A model generated the notes under the pieces. It worked only from the letters and a program-made list of their open reading frames with translations. It was not told the DNA's origin and did no database searches. A stretch of 45,508 nucleotides of DNA, taken from the IMG/VR virus record IMGVR_UViG_3300035670_000387, positions 1-45,508 of that record; one strand, 5' to 3'. This document shows, in pieces, positions 1 to 6,710 of this stretch; within the stretch, counting starts at the first letter, position 1, and each line of letters begins with the position of its first letter. Made by a program: the position numbers and the translations under genes. The DNA is from a virus.

Positions 1-172
1 CCGACCGCGTCCGTGCTGGTGACCGCTCTGCTATTGTCGTACTCAGGAGTGTTATAGTAGTTAGCCCGGGTAGCTCGGGAAGGGGTATGCAAGATCCATG
101 CCATTGAATGGTCGGACCTTCACTGCGGTCTATCGGATGCGCGCTAGGGCGCGCGTGAATGTGATGTGATTG
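1..172. repeat. Terminal direct repeat, left copy
   Basis: Bases 1-172 are repeated at 45337-45508 with a single mismatch (G128 here, C45464 there). The repeat reaches both ends of the window, so it is either an untrimmed overlap of a circular contig or the direct terminal repeat of a linear phage genome. The true repeat could be longer than what is visible. No gene is seen inside it. It carries a GCGCGC-TAGG-GCGCGC hairpin at 139-154 and ends with ATGTGATGTGAT, one arm of an inverted repeat. Confidence 0.95.
139..154. repeat. Short hairpin in the terminal repeat
   Basis: GCGCGC (139-144) and GCGCGC (149-154) pair around a TAGG loop. The stem can be lengthened by a T-G wobble and an A-T pair (137-138 with 155-156). 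It is present in both terminal copies. A role at genome ends, such as cleavage or replication initiation, is only a guess. Confidence 0.6.
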
Positions 173-296
173 CCGTGTCTCGCTTCGCTCGCACGCTGCT
201 GACATCTTATCAGGCTGCGGCCGCATCATGGGCTCCTGCGTCGCCCGTTCAGCGGATGCGGCCTCCGCCCTTGAGGTGAGCACCATCACATCACAT
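159..296. repeat. 12-bp perfect inverted repeat beside the terminal repeat
   Basis: ATGTGATGTGAT at 159-170 is the exact reverse complement of ATCACATCACAT at 285-296. A second inverted repeat, GGCCGCATC at 219-227 with GATGCGGCC at 255-263, is nested inside it. The left arm lies at the very end of the terminal repeat and the right arm in unique sequence. No convincing gene lies in 1-549. An 80-codon frame at 228-470 has no ribosome binding site and runs into the structured element that follows. Confidence 0.6.
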
Positions 297-325
297 CCAA
301 CCAACCGTACATCACGTCTACCTAA

Positions 326-506
326 CCTCTCTCTACTCTCTCTCAAAACTACCTATCTCGGCTGTTTTATTAGTCTTTCCTGTTCAACCCCAACCGGGAA
401 CAATCGCGCCAGCCGAAGCGTCTGTCACGCTTCTTCCCTCTTTTTGGGGCGTGAACAGGAAAGACCATAACAGCCTCGCAGTAGTTTTGATCGTTCGAGA
501 GAGAGG
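326..506. ncRNA. 181-nt rod-like hairpin, candidate structured RNA or origin
   Basis: Five blocks pair in nested order: 326-334 with 498-506 (9 bp), 344-352 with 481-489 (9 bp), 360-366 with 469-475 (7 bp), 373-386 with 452-465 (14 bp) and 388-393 with 444-449 (6 bp). The apical part adds GGGAA 396-400 with TTCCC 434-438 and GAAGCG 415-420 with CGCTTC 428-433, followed by a T-rich stretch. The internal loops differ between the arms, so this is not a fresh inverted duplication. It lies just upstream of the first plus-strand gene. It could be a non-coding RNA, the leader of the early transcript, or a DNA element for replication or packaging. Family unknown; either strand could be the functional one. 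Confidence 0.55.
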
Positions 507-549
507 TTGTGATGGTCATTGCCATAACCAAAAGAAAGGGGCTTCTTCT

Positions 550-774
550 ATGGAACAAAATCAACATGTTAGACAAGCGCGCATTAACGCAGAATTCGGA
601 GGTAAATCGCCAGTGATGGAAGGCACTGGAGGCTGGTTCTTCGTTGATGAAACATGGTGTTACCTCTACGGTCCTTGGAAGTCTGAGGATGAGGCGTGGC
701 AAGCGCTGGATGCGTATTGCGCGATGATGCTGGATGACCCGGCATTCGAACAGAGCATGGCAAACATTTCGTAA
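550..774 (+). CDS. Hypothetical 74-residue early protein
   Basis: First gene of the plus-strand block. I start it at ATG 550 because an AAAGAAAGGGG ribosome binding site precedes it; the frame is open further upstream to 451 but that part overlaps the rod-like hairpin. The product is acidic and Trp-rich (GGWFF near residue 23, WKSEDEAWQAL near 40). I do not recognise a family. It is followed after 15 bp by another small gene with a good binding site, so the two are probably one operon. Confidence 0.7.
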   Translation: MEQNQHVRQARINAEFGGKSPVMEGTGGWFFVDETWCYLYGPWKSEDEAWQALDAYCAMMLDDPAFEQSMANIS

Positions 775-789
775 GAAAGGAGACTGACA

Positions 790-1002
790 ATGCAACGACA
801 TATCTACAACTTGTGCATCGCACTCGGCTACAACGTGGGTGCTGAACTCAACCTGTACCGTCGCAGTAATGACAGTCGGTGGTTCTGGTGGCAACCGGGA
901 ACACCGTATGAGACACACGTGGTTGTTGACCACGTTTGGCAACTACCCATCAAGGGAATCGTCGCATGGTGCCTTGGTTCCCACAACTGCATCACCTTCT
1001 AA
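790..1002 (+). CDS. Hypothetical 70-residue early protein
   Basis: ATG 790 follows AAAGGAG at a good distance. The protein is rich in aromatic residues (RWFWWQPG near residues 29-36) and has no predicted signal peptide or membrane segment. No family recognised. It sits in a tight series of small early genes; such genes in lytic phages often take over host functions, but nothing in this sequence points to a target. Confidence 0.7.
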   Translation: MQRHIYNLCIALGYNVGAELNLYRRSNDSRWFWWQPGTPYETHVVVDHVWQLPIKGIVAWCLGSHNCITF

Positions 1003-1019
1003 CCAATAAGGAGCCCAAC

Positions 1020-1211
1020 GTGATAAACCACATTCAATGGACGTACAACAAGGGTGGAATAACGTGCGAACACAAAGAAAGAGTGCTACGGAAGTATGAA
1101 GTGACAGAGCCTAACGATTGGCTCAAACGTATGGAAACGTACGAAGTTTTCATGTGCGACGAATGTTGGCATGAATATTGCAACGGCGTAAATGGAACGT
1201 ACGACCTATGA
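1020..1211 (+). CDS. Small Cys-rich protein, possible zinc-binding
   Basis: GTG 1020 is preceded by AAGGAG at 1007-1012, which fixes this start over a longer in-frame extension back to 936 that overlaps the preceding gene. The 63-residue product has TCEH near residue 16 and CDEC followed by HEYC near residues 46-53, which could bind a metal ion. Its stop overlaps a possible ATG at 1208 that is in frame with the next gene. Family not recognised. Confidence 0.65.
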   Translation: MINHIQWTYNKGGITCEHKERVLRKYEVTEPNDWLKRMETYEVFMCDECWHEYCNGVNGTYDL

Positions 1212-1277
1212 ACAAAAACAACATCGGAGACGCTGCAGTGCAGGCTATGCAGCTTGGCGCTTCGAGATTGGGGAAGA

Positions 1278-1313
1278 GCGCCTGCGGCGCGGGGGGCGAA
1301 CCCTCCGGGTTCG
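1278..1313. promoter_or_regulatory. Two tandem tri-loop hairpins between genes
   Basis: GCGCC (1278-1282) pairs with GGCGC (1286-1290) around TGC, and CGAACCC (1297-1303) pairs with GGGTTCG (1307-1313) around TCC. They lie in the GC-rich stretch between the end of the small Cys-rich gene and the well-spaced GGAGG site of the next gene. There is no T-run after them, so they are poor terminators. They could be attenuator, RNA-processing or protein-binding hairpins. Confidence 0.45.
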
Positions 1314-1357
1314 AAGACAAAATGATAGATAAAAAACAAACGGAAAATGGAGGCACC

Positions 1358-2080
1358 ATGACCGAAAAAGAGAAGCATAAAGAGGAGACGTTAGGAACGA
1401 CGGCAGAGGAGATGAGGGAACTAACGCACAGGCCTCATGGGGACGGAGGCGCAAGGGAGTTCACGATCACACCCGAGCAGGAGGCGTGCCCGAGAGGGTG
1501 CGCTGGACACCTGTATTGGGTGAAGCGCAGCAGGAACGAGAACGGAGAACTGGAACCTCCAAAGAAGCACTGCTACGAGTGCAACGAAGATTGGCTCGTG
1601 GACGGCGAGAGCGATCTCGAGAAGCTGCAAAGGGACTTTGAGGATGCCATCAACTACGGGCTGCAGGATGCCATCGTGTCAGCCGCGCGAAACAATCTCA
1701 AAGAGGAGTTCGCGCTCGAAGATGACTTCTTCGAACTCAAGCCGTCGCAGGAAGCCATCGAGCAAGCTGCACGGGATGAGCTTGCCTTCACGGACGAAGC
1801 AACGGCTTTCGCCAAGCTACACCCCACAGACAAGAACGTGGAGAACTTCCTCACAAGGCTGCGGCTGCGATACTGCCCCAAGGAGATCGTACAGCAGTTC
1901 ACACGCAACCTACGCATGGAGGACAGCGTTGCAAGGACACGTTCCATCGCATTGATCTGGGCCACGTGGAAGGGCTGGAACAAGATGGTCCACTACGCGG
2001 CAAACAAGCCACAGTCCAAACAGGTAGTGTTCAAGTATCAGCGACGCCGGGAAGAGCGTCAGCCAGAGGCTACCGCGTGA
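1358..2080 (+). CDS. Hypothetical 240-residue protein with N-terminal zinc ribbon
   Basis: I start at ATG 1358, preceded by GGAGG. An in-frame ATG at 1208 overlapping the previous stop is the alternative, but the sequence between holds two hairpins and reads as low-complexity Gly-rich peptide. The protein has CPRGC near residue 44 and CYEC near residue 73, a four-cysteine zinc-ribbon arrangement, then an acidic helical segment (SDLEKLQRDFEDAINYG) and a basic C-terminus. This could be a nucleic-acid-binding protein, but no family is recognised. Confidence 0.65.
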   Translation: MTEKEKHKEETLGTTAEEMRELTHRPHGDGGAREFTITPEQEACPRGCAGHLYWVKRSRNENGELEPPKKHCYECNEDWLVDGESDLEKLQRDFEDAINYGLQDAIVSAARNNLKEEFALEDDFFELKPSQEAIEQAARDELAFTDEATAFAKLHPTDKNVENFLTRLRLRYCPKEIVQQFTRNLRMEDSVARTRSIALIWATWKGWNKMVHYAANKPQSKQVVFKYQRRREERQPEATA

Positions 2081-2148
2081 ACGACGCGGTGCTTTTCGAT
2101 GTTGTCATCTTCATCTTCATGTGCTACGCGCTGGTGACCTCAAACTAG
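2077..2148 (+). CDS. Possible 23-residue membrane micropeptide
   Basis: A GTG at 2077 overlaps the preceding TGA (GTGA), and the frame runs 23 codons to TAG. The product is almost entirely hydrophobic (VLFDVVIFIFMCYALV), long enough for one membrane span. Start-stop coupling and hydrophobicity are the only support; there is no clear binding site. It may be a chance frame. Confidence 0.3.
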   Translation: MNDAVLFDVVIFIFMCYALVTSN

Positions 2149-2170
2149 AAGCTGATGCTGGAATGACACA

Positions 2171-2242
2171 GCCGTGGACGATTGGTCACCGTCCATGGCA
2201 AAAGGTGGGGAGGGCGGCGACTGCCTCCGTCGTCCTCCCCAC
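2171..2242. ncRNA. Tandem stable hairpins in a 126-bp gap
   Basis: Hairpin one pairs 2171-2180 with 2190-2199 (10 bp, one G-T pair, 9-nt loop). Hairpin two pairs GTGGGGAGG (2205-2213) with CCTCCCCAC (2234-2242) and, past a GCG bulge, GCGAC (2217-2221) with GTCGT (2229-2233), closed by a 7-nt loop. They lie between 2148 and the next gene's binding site and are followed by an AT-rich stretch without a real T-tract. They may be a riboregulatory leader, a processing site or a weak terminator. Confidence 0.5.
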
Positions 2243-2274
2243 AACACTTAATTAAAGCCGAATTTGGAGGAATC

Positions 2275-2547
2275 GTGAGACTGTACGACCCGGAAACGAA
2301 GTTCGTAGTCATATGGGACAACCTCTGTTGCGGAGAAAACGTATCAGTCCACAAATCGTGGGCAGATATGAAAAAAACAATTGACGAATACCCAATGACT
2401 ACGGTGCTCGCAATATATAGCGTTGGCATGGTCGTAAACCCGGTCGCGATATATGGAGAACGTAGGACGAGCATGAAGCGTGACCGAAGGCTGAATATGA
2501 TGGATCGAAGAGATGAGCAAGAGACAGACAGGAGACAAACGAAATGA
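2275..2547 (+). CDS. Hypothetical 90-residue early protein
   Basis: GTG 2275 is placed by a strong TGGAGGAATC binding site. An upstream in-frame ATG at 2182 lies in the tandem hairpins and is unlikely. The N-terminus reads as a small beta domain (RLYDPETKFVVIWDN), the middle carries a Cys pair (NLCCGEN) and the C-terminus is very basic and polar (RRLNMMDRRDEQE). No family recognised. The stop overlaps the ATG of the next gene (ATGA), so translation is probably coupled. Confidence 0.65.
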   Translation: MRLYDPETKFVVIWDNLCCGENVSVHKSWADMKKTIDEYPMTTVLAIYSVGMVVNPVAIYGERRTSMKRDRRLNMMDRRDEQETDRRQTK

Positions 2548-2702
2548 ACTTGAAGCAGATGGCACAGGATGATGAACATTTCAAGAAGTGCTGCGATGCA
2601 GCGAACGTGAAGGCGACGCCACGTCAAGCGTCGAAGTTCCTAAACAAGAAAGGCGCCGCATGGAAGGCGCGTAACCGAATCAAAAAGGAGGAAAGCAAAT
2701 GA
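2544..2702 (+). CDS. Short basic 52-residue protein
   Basis: ATG 2544 overlaps the previous stop and follows an AGGAGA site; the TGA at 2700-2702 in turn overlaps the ATG of the next gene. This double ATGA chaining is good evidence for a real gene despite its size. The product is Lys/Arg-rich with CC near residue 16 (FKKCCDAANVK) and is probably helical. It may bind nucleic acid; no family recognised. Confidence 0.6.
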   Translation: MNLKQMAQDDEHFKKCCDAANVKATPRQASKFLNKKGAAWKARNRIKKEESK

Positions 2703-2890
2703 ACATCGACATCCACATCAAAAAGGCATATGCGAAGAACCACCCCATGCGTACCGAAAGAAAAGGCACGCCCATCTGGGTTAAAAACGAATCCCACGCA
2801 ATCCTCAAAGAGCAGAGCAAGGTGTTTGGAATCCCGATGACGCGCATCGTCGAGAAGCTCGTAACCGCTGCATTCGAAAAGGCGAACTAA
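2699..2890 (+). CDS. Ribbon-helix-helix DNA-binding protein
   Basis: A 63-residue protein whose residues 24-60 follow the ribbon-helix-helix (Arc/CopG-type) pattern: a strand (TPIWVKNE), a first helix (SHAILKEQSKVFG) and a second helix (PMTRIVEKLVTAAFE). Family members bind DNA as dimers and usually repress promoters. The gene is in the early operon, start-coupled to its upstream neighbour, so it is a candidate for controlling early or middle transcription. Its target is not known. Confidence 0.65.
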   Translation: MNIDIHIKKAYAKNHPMRTERKGTPIWVKNESHAILKEQSKVFGIPMTRIVEKLVTAAFEKAN

Positions 2891-2891
2891 C

Positions 2892-3080
2892 ATGGTCAAG
2901 CAAGAGCTGCGGATTGTCCACCGGACGACTGGCGAAGTTGTTGAGAAAGTGGACGTGACGGGGATGCCGACGCGCATGATCGAACGCATGGAACGCGGCA
3001 TGGAAATCAACTTGAACCACAAAGAGTTCAGAGTGCACCTGCACATGGGAGAGGAGCATGAAGCCAGCAATCATAATTGA
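2892..3080 (+). CDS. Hypothetical 62-residue protein
   Basis: Begins 2 bp after the ribbon-helix-helix gene with only a weak binding site (AAAGGCG), so translation is probably coupled. It reads as two strands around a helix (ELRIVHRTTGEVVEKVDV, then MPTRMIERMERGMEINL). It overlaps the start of the phosphatase gene by 23 bp. The C-terminus ends in a His-rich tail. No family recognised. Confidence 0.6.
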   Translation: MVKQELRIVHRTTGEVVEKVDVTGMPTRMIERMERGMEINLNHKEFRVHLHMGEEHEASNHN

Positions 3081-3507
3081 CCTCGATGGCACGCTGTCAG
3101 ACTCAAGCAAACGGATTCACCATGTGAGCGGAGCCAAGAAGAACTTCGAAGCGTTCTATGCTGCGGCGAAGTATGACGAGCCGAACAACTGGTGTCGGTG
3201 GATCGTAGACAAGCTTTGCGACCACGTAACCATCATCTTCATGACTGGGCGCCCCATGCGATATCGAGCAGAAACGCGGCAGTGGATCATGGAATACACA
3301 AGACTCAAGGATCCACATTCCTACGAGCTGCTGATGCGAGAAGACGAGGACCACACGAAAGACTCCGAAATGAAGGAAGATCTGTACAGGCAGTACGTGG
3401 CAAAATATTTCAATGTCCTGTTTGCAATCGATGACAGGACGCGCGTGGTCGAAATGTGGCGCAAGCTGGGAATCCCGTGCTTGCAATGTGCGGAAGGTAA
3501 CTTCTAA
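3058..3507 (+). CDS. HAD-superfamily phosphatase, polynucleotide 3'-phosphatase type
   Basis: The 149-residue protein carries the HAD motifs in order: DLDGTL at residues 8-13 (nucleophile Asp8, acid/base Asp10), TGRP at 63-66 (motif II) and IDDR at 124-127 (motif IV), ending with EMWRKLGIPCLQ. This layout matches the phosphatase domain of T4 polynucleotide kinase and many stand-alone phage relatives that remove 3' phosphates from nucleic acids. No kinase P-loop is present. GGGAGAGGAGC precedes ATG 3058. A nucleotidase role is possible. Confidence 0.8.
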   Translation: MKPAIIIDLDGTLSDSSKRIHHVSGAKKNFEAFYAAAKYDEPNNWCRWIVDKLCDHVTIIFMTGRPMRYRAETRQWIMEYTRLKDPHSYELLMREDEDHTKDSEMKEDLYRQYVAKYFNVLFAIDDRTRVVEMWRKLGIPCLQCAEGNF

Positions 3508-4856
3508 TGCCCGAAACAGTTAGCGTGGACGCAGCAAGGCCGAAGCTACCAATACGCATTAACCCAAAGCATTACCGGATTACAATGGAGGTGAATTATC
3601 GACTGGACTCGTACGATTACAACAATCGCGAAGATTACATGGTGCACTGTCGTAGGCGCATCTACGTAATCAATGCATTACGAGAAGCTGCTGCGATCCT
3701 CGAGCGCAAGAAAAGAACTGCAACGCCACAGTTGCGGGATACGGGACTCGTAGGTAGGACTGCGGCCAACATGCGAGACAACATTCGCGAGTTGCGCAGG
3801 TCAATCTCGTCCCAAACAGTAGTCACGCACGCCATAACACACATCAAAACGGGAGCCTGCTGGCGTTACACACCATATACGTCGGAGCTCGAGTTAGGGC
3901 TTTCACGACGATCTTACTGGTTCGACATCCTGTCAGGCCTGCGAGATGCGATTCGAGCAAAGAGGGAGCGGCAAAGGCTAGTTCTGAAGAAAAAGAGCCG
4001 CATCGAGGAATACTACGTGAAGCTGGCTGCAAAAAGACAAAGGCTGTTGGATGCGCCAAAAAGGCCGTTGACGCCAGAGCCGCACGTCGGCATCGAAATC
4101 GAATTCTTCCATCCAAGGGACGTGCGAGTGAAGATCGTCAACGACATTTTCAAGGTGCCTGGGCTACCGGATCGCTTGAGCTTCGTGGGAGATGCGAGCA
4201 TTCAGCCGGATACAGAGCATTACACGCCGCTCGAGATCCGCATCGTTGCTGCGCAGAACGAGTACGAGCAGGTCGTAAAAGATACGTGCGCAATACTGAA
4301 TCGGCATGGTGCACGAATCAACAAGACATGCGGCTTGCATGTGCATTTGGACCAGCGGCAAGTGTGCTCGACGGACAACTTTGGGTACATCGACTATGCA
4401 AAGGCCAAAGCACGTACGTTGCGTTTGATTAAAGCGCAAAGCTTGCTGTTTGACCTCGTGCCCAAGTCGCGAAGATCGAGCACGTACTCGAAGCAGACGT
4501 CAGCAACGTCGTACACAAACGCTGATAGATACTCGGCGATCAACTGGCAAGCCATTCGAGAACACTGCACGGTGGAAGTGCGGCTGCATGCGGGTACGCT
4601 GAATGCACGCAAGATCAACAACTGGGTAAAGCTGCTGATCGCGCTGCAGGATGAGCAAGAAATGGACCAGTTTACTCGGTCACCGACCAGCATGAGAACG
4701 TGGAAAGGGATCCTCGAAAAGCATGGAGAGGATCTTTGGAAGTACATCGAGGAAAGGCGTACGGCGTTCGAGAATGACAGTCGTGACGAAACGGAAGAGT
4801 TGCCGGAGATCCCGATGCAGCTGCGTTCAGCGTCAGAATTTCAACTTAGATATTAG
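3507..4856 (+). CDS. Amidoligase (Amidoligase_2 type, COOH-NH2 ligase)
   Basis: The 449-residue protein shows the pattern of the glutamate-cysteine-ligase-like amidoligase family in its second half: GIEIEFF at residues 195-201, LEIRI near 242-246, CGLHVHLD at 275-282, RYSAINW at 341-347 and TVEVRLHAGTLNA at 355-367. The acidic and His residues in these motifs bind Mg-ATP in the family. Such enzymes join a carboxylate to an amine. Residues 1-190 are basic and helical with no recognised domain. The next gene encodes a glutamine amidotransferase that could supply ammonia. In Iyer and Aravind's survey of amidoligases such pairs were proposed to modify peptides or cell wall. The substrate here is unknown. 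Confidence 0.75.
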   Translation: MPETVSVDAARPKLPIRINPKHYRITMEVNYRLDSYDYNNREDYMVHCRRRIYVINALREAAAILERKKRTATPQLRDTGLVGRTAANMRDNIRELRRSISSQTVVTHAITHIKTGACWRYTPYTSELELGLSRRSYWFDILSGLRDAIRAKRERQRLVLKKKSRIEEYYVKLAAKRQRLLDAPKRPLTPEPHVGIEIEFFHPRDVRVKIVNDIFKVPGLPDRLSFVGDASIQPDTEHYTPLEIRIVAAQNEYEQVVKDTCAILNRHGARINKTCGLHVHLDQRQVCSTDNFGYIDYAKAKARTLRLIKAQSLLFDLVPKSRRSSTYSKQTSATSYTNADRYSAINWQAIREHCTVEVRLHAGTLNARKINNWVKLLIALQDEQEMDQFTRSPTSMRTWKGILEKHGEDLWKYIEERRTAFENDSRDETEELPEIPMQLRSASEFQLRY

Positions 4857-4864
4857 GGGGAAGC

Positions 4865-5851
4865 ATGTGTAAGCTGTATTTGAGACCGTGGGGCGGAAGC
4901 CAGTTCGAGTTGCGTGCGTCGCACGAGATGATCACGGGAAAGCCAGAAGATGACGGATTCGGGTACGTCGCACTCAGTGAGACGGGACCGTTCTCGGAAC
5001 GATGGACCGACCCGGACGACGCATTCAAGGTGCCAAGCAGGGAGACCGAGCTCGAGCGTGCGATATTTGGCCCCGACATGGCAAGCCCGCAAAAGACGTA
5101 CGACTTGCGTGGAGAGAAGACGAGTAAGTTCGAAACGTTCATGGCACACGGGAGGCTTGCAACGTGCCCGGTGACCATCGACAACACGCACCCGTTTGCT
5201 GCGGGAGACATTTGGCTCGTTCACAACGGAATGATCTCAGATGGTACACAGCGCAAGTACCCTGCGGTTGACGGAACCTGCGACTCGGAAAGCATCCTGA
5301 AGGCGTACATGAAGCTCGAAGTGGCAAAGAAGTTCGAGAACATCCAAGAACTCTTTGACGAGATGACGGGATCCTTCGCTTGCGGCGTACTTGCCAAAGA
5401 TGCGAACGAACAGTGGATCATGGACGTGTTCCTCAATGACTCACCTACGTTGTGGGGTGGAGTCAACAAGCGTGGTCCCGTGTACTGCACGAACCCGGAA
5501 GCGCTTCACCGCATCACGAAGTGCCCCAAGTTGTACAAGGTGAAGGGTAACACGGCAATTCGCTTCGACATTGCCAACAAGTGCATCGTCGAGAAGCGAA
5601 ACATCGAAGCGAAGAAGTACTACACGACAACAACCACGAAGCAGCTCGAAACGAGCGGGGCGTCGCCATACGAGCGGAGGTCAGAAAGGCAACGCATCAA
5701 AGACCGTTACTCGAGGTGTGACGAATATGATGTCTACTACGATTCGTACCCTGACAGATTTTTTCTCGATGACAAAGAGAATTTGCCAAAAGAAAAAGAC
5801 CAGACAGCTTACGTTGATATGAACCCGTTCAACGAATACGGAGATGTGTGA
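4865..5851 (+). CDS. Class II glutamine amidotransferase (Ntn hydrolase)
   Basis: The 328-residue protein begins MCKLY, placing Cys2 as the N-terminal nucleophile once Met is removed. It has HGRLAT (95-100), NTHPF (107-111), VHNG (119-122) and CDSE (139-142), all signatures of class II glutaminase domains such as those of GlmS and PurF. No sugar-isomerase or phosphoribosyl domain follows, so it is a stand-alone ammonia source. It starts 8 bp after the amidoligase gene behind GGGGGAAGC. The last 80 residues are polar and Tyr-rich with no recognised fold. Confidence 0.8.
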   Translation: MCKLYLRPWGGSQFELRASHEMITGKPEDDGFGYVALSETGPFSERWTDPDDAFKVPSRETELERAIFGPDMASPQKTYDLRGEKTSKFETFMAHGRLATCPVTIDNTHPFAAGDIWLVHNGMISDGTQRKYPAVDGTCDSESILKAYMKLEVAKKFENIQELFDEMTGSFACGVLAKDANEQWIMDVFLNDSPTLWGGVNKRGPVYCTNPEALHRITKCPKLYKVKGNTAIRFDIANKCIVEKRNIEAKKYYTTTTTKQLETSGASPYERRSERQRIKDRYSRCDEYDVYYDSYPDRFFLDDKENLPKEKDQTAYVDMNPFNEYGDV

Positions 5852-6207
5852 TGTCCGTAGCGACAGGCATAACTCGAATAAACATGCACGAAGAGGCATC
5901 GTGGCTCGAAACCTATGTGTACAGAGGAGAGCCATGCGAAGATGATAAAATCCGTCTCGTGAAGTTAAACAGTAAGCTTCACGTGCGGCGCCTACTTACG
6001 GGTGAAACGCTGGAAGTGACATCAGGAATGGCTGAACGACTTGGCGAAATCTTCGATATATGCCCGGACTGGGACGAAGATGGTGCATGGGATTACCTGT
6101 GGGAAAGCCTCTACGAAAACGTGAACTTAGAGTGCTACAACGAACCAGACAACTTCTTCGACACAAGCGCAGAGGCGGGGTTCCCGAAGGTAATTGAGAG
6201 GGAGTAA
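5851..6207 (+). CDS. Hypothetical acidic protein after the amidotransferase
   Basis: ATG 5851 lies 6 nt after a GGAGA site; GTG 5848 one codon earlier is also possible. The stop of the amidotransferase overlaps the start (GTGATG), so the two are coupled. The 118-residue product is acidic and Trp-rich (CPDWDEDGAWDYLWESLYENV). It may belong with the amidoligase/amidotransferase pair, for instance as a substrate or adaptor, but that is inferred only from position. No family recognised. Confidence 0.6.
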   Translation: MSVATGITRINMHEEASWLETYVYRGEPCEDDKIRLVKLNSKLHVRRLLTGETLEVTSGMAERLGEIFDICPDWDEDGAWDYLWESLYENVNLECYNEPDNFFDTSAEAGFPKVIERE

Positions 6208-6689
6208 TGAAACGATTAAAATACATCGACGGCGGCAAGTGCAGATGCGGAACAAAGCTTCCCAAGGTGCGAGAGGATCGCACACCATACGAATTTTGCT
6301 CGACAAAGTGCTTCTTGGATTGGAGCGCAACGACTGAGGGAAGATCGTGGCCTCTCCCGAAGAAACGTGGTAAGATGCAGGTTTCCAAAAAACATAACCA
6401 CCCGTACCACTGGATCTGCGATGGAACGTGCAACGGGGACGAGGAGTGCGATGCCAAACCATGCGAAGATATTCACTGCCATTGTGAGGGGGACCGAAAG
6501 CGACCTCATTCGGGCCGTAAAGATGCGTCACCTGCAGCTGTTAAAGATTTGCCACGAGTCGCACGGCGAGTGCGTAGCGGTCATAAAGGGACCAAGCGCG
6601 GTCGTCTACGATTGGGAGTGCGAGACTCCCGGCAAATATCCGGGCGAGATCGTCTGGGTAACCGAGGGAAGTCCTCAAAGCGACATTAA
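6207..6689 (+). CDS. Cys-rich zinc-binding protein, C-terminal half doubtful
   Basis: ATG 6207 overlaps the previous stop. The N-terminus carries CRCG near residue 13 and FCSTKC near residues 30-35, typical of a treble-clef or zinc-ribbon fold. A second metal-binding-like segment follows (CDGTCNGDEEC, then CEDIHCHC at residues 71-93). From about residue 95 the frame turns into Arg/Ser/Gly-rich sequence while the +1 frame becomes protein-like. The functional protein may be the first 95 residues, or a frameshift may occur near 6480-6500. Confidence 0.5.
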   Translation: MKRLKYIDGGKCRCGTKLPKVREDRTPYEFCSTKCFLDWSATTEGRSWPLPKKRGKMQVSKKHNHPYHWICDGTCNGDEECDAKPCEDIHCHCEGDRKRPHSGRKDASPAAVKDLPRVARRVRSGHKGTKRGRLRLGVRDSRQISGRDRLGNRGKSSKRH

Positions 6690-6696
6690 CAACTAG
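6451..6696 (+). CDS. Hypothetical 81-residue protein overlapping the Cys-rich gene
   Basis: ATG 6451 follows GAGGAG at a good distance. The frame overlaps the Cys-rich gene by 239 bp in a different phase, and its second half reads as an ordinary beta-rich protein (GECVAVIKGPSAVVYDWE, then PGEIVWVTEG). It is either an embedded gene or the continuation of the upstream protein after a +1 frameshift. No family recognised. Confidence 0.5.
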   Translation: MPNHAKIFTAIVRGTESDLIRAVKMRHLQLLKICHESHGECVAVIKGPSAVVYDWECETPGKYPGEIVWVTEGSPQSDINN

Positions 6697-6710
6697 ACAA
6701 GGAGAACAGC

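Noticed and set aside
228-470. 80-codon plus-strand frame in the left-end gap
   Set aside because: No ribosome binding site, Ser/Arg-rich random-looking product, and it overlaps both arms of the long hairpin.
370-942. 190-codon minus-strand frame
   Set aside because: It lies opposite well-supported plus-strand genes with good binding sites and crosses the structured element; product shows no domain.
1289-1325. GGTTCGA resembling a tRNA T-loop
   Set aside because: No acceptor, D or anticodon stems can be formed around it; no tRNA gene was recognised in the window.
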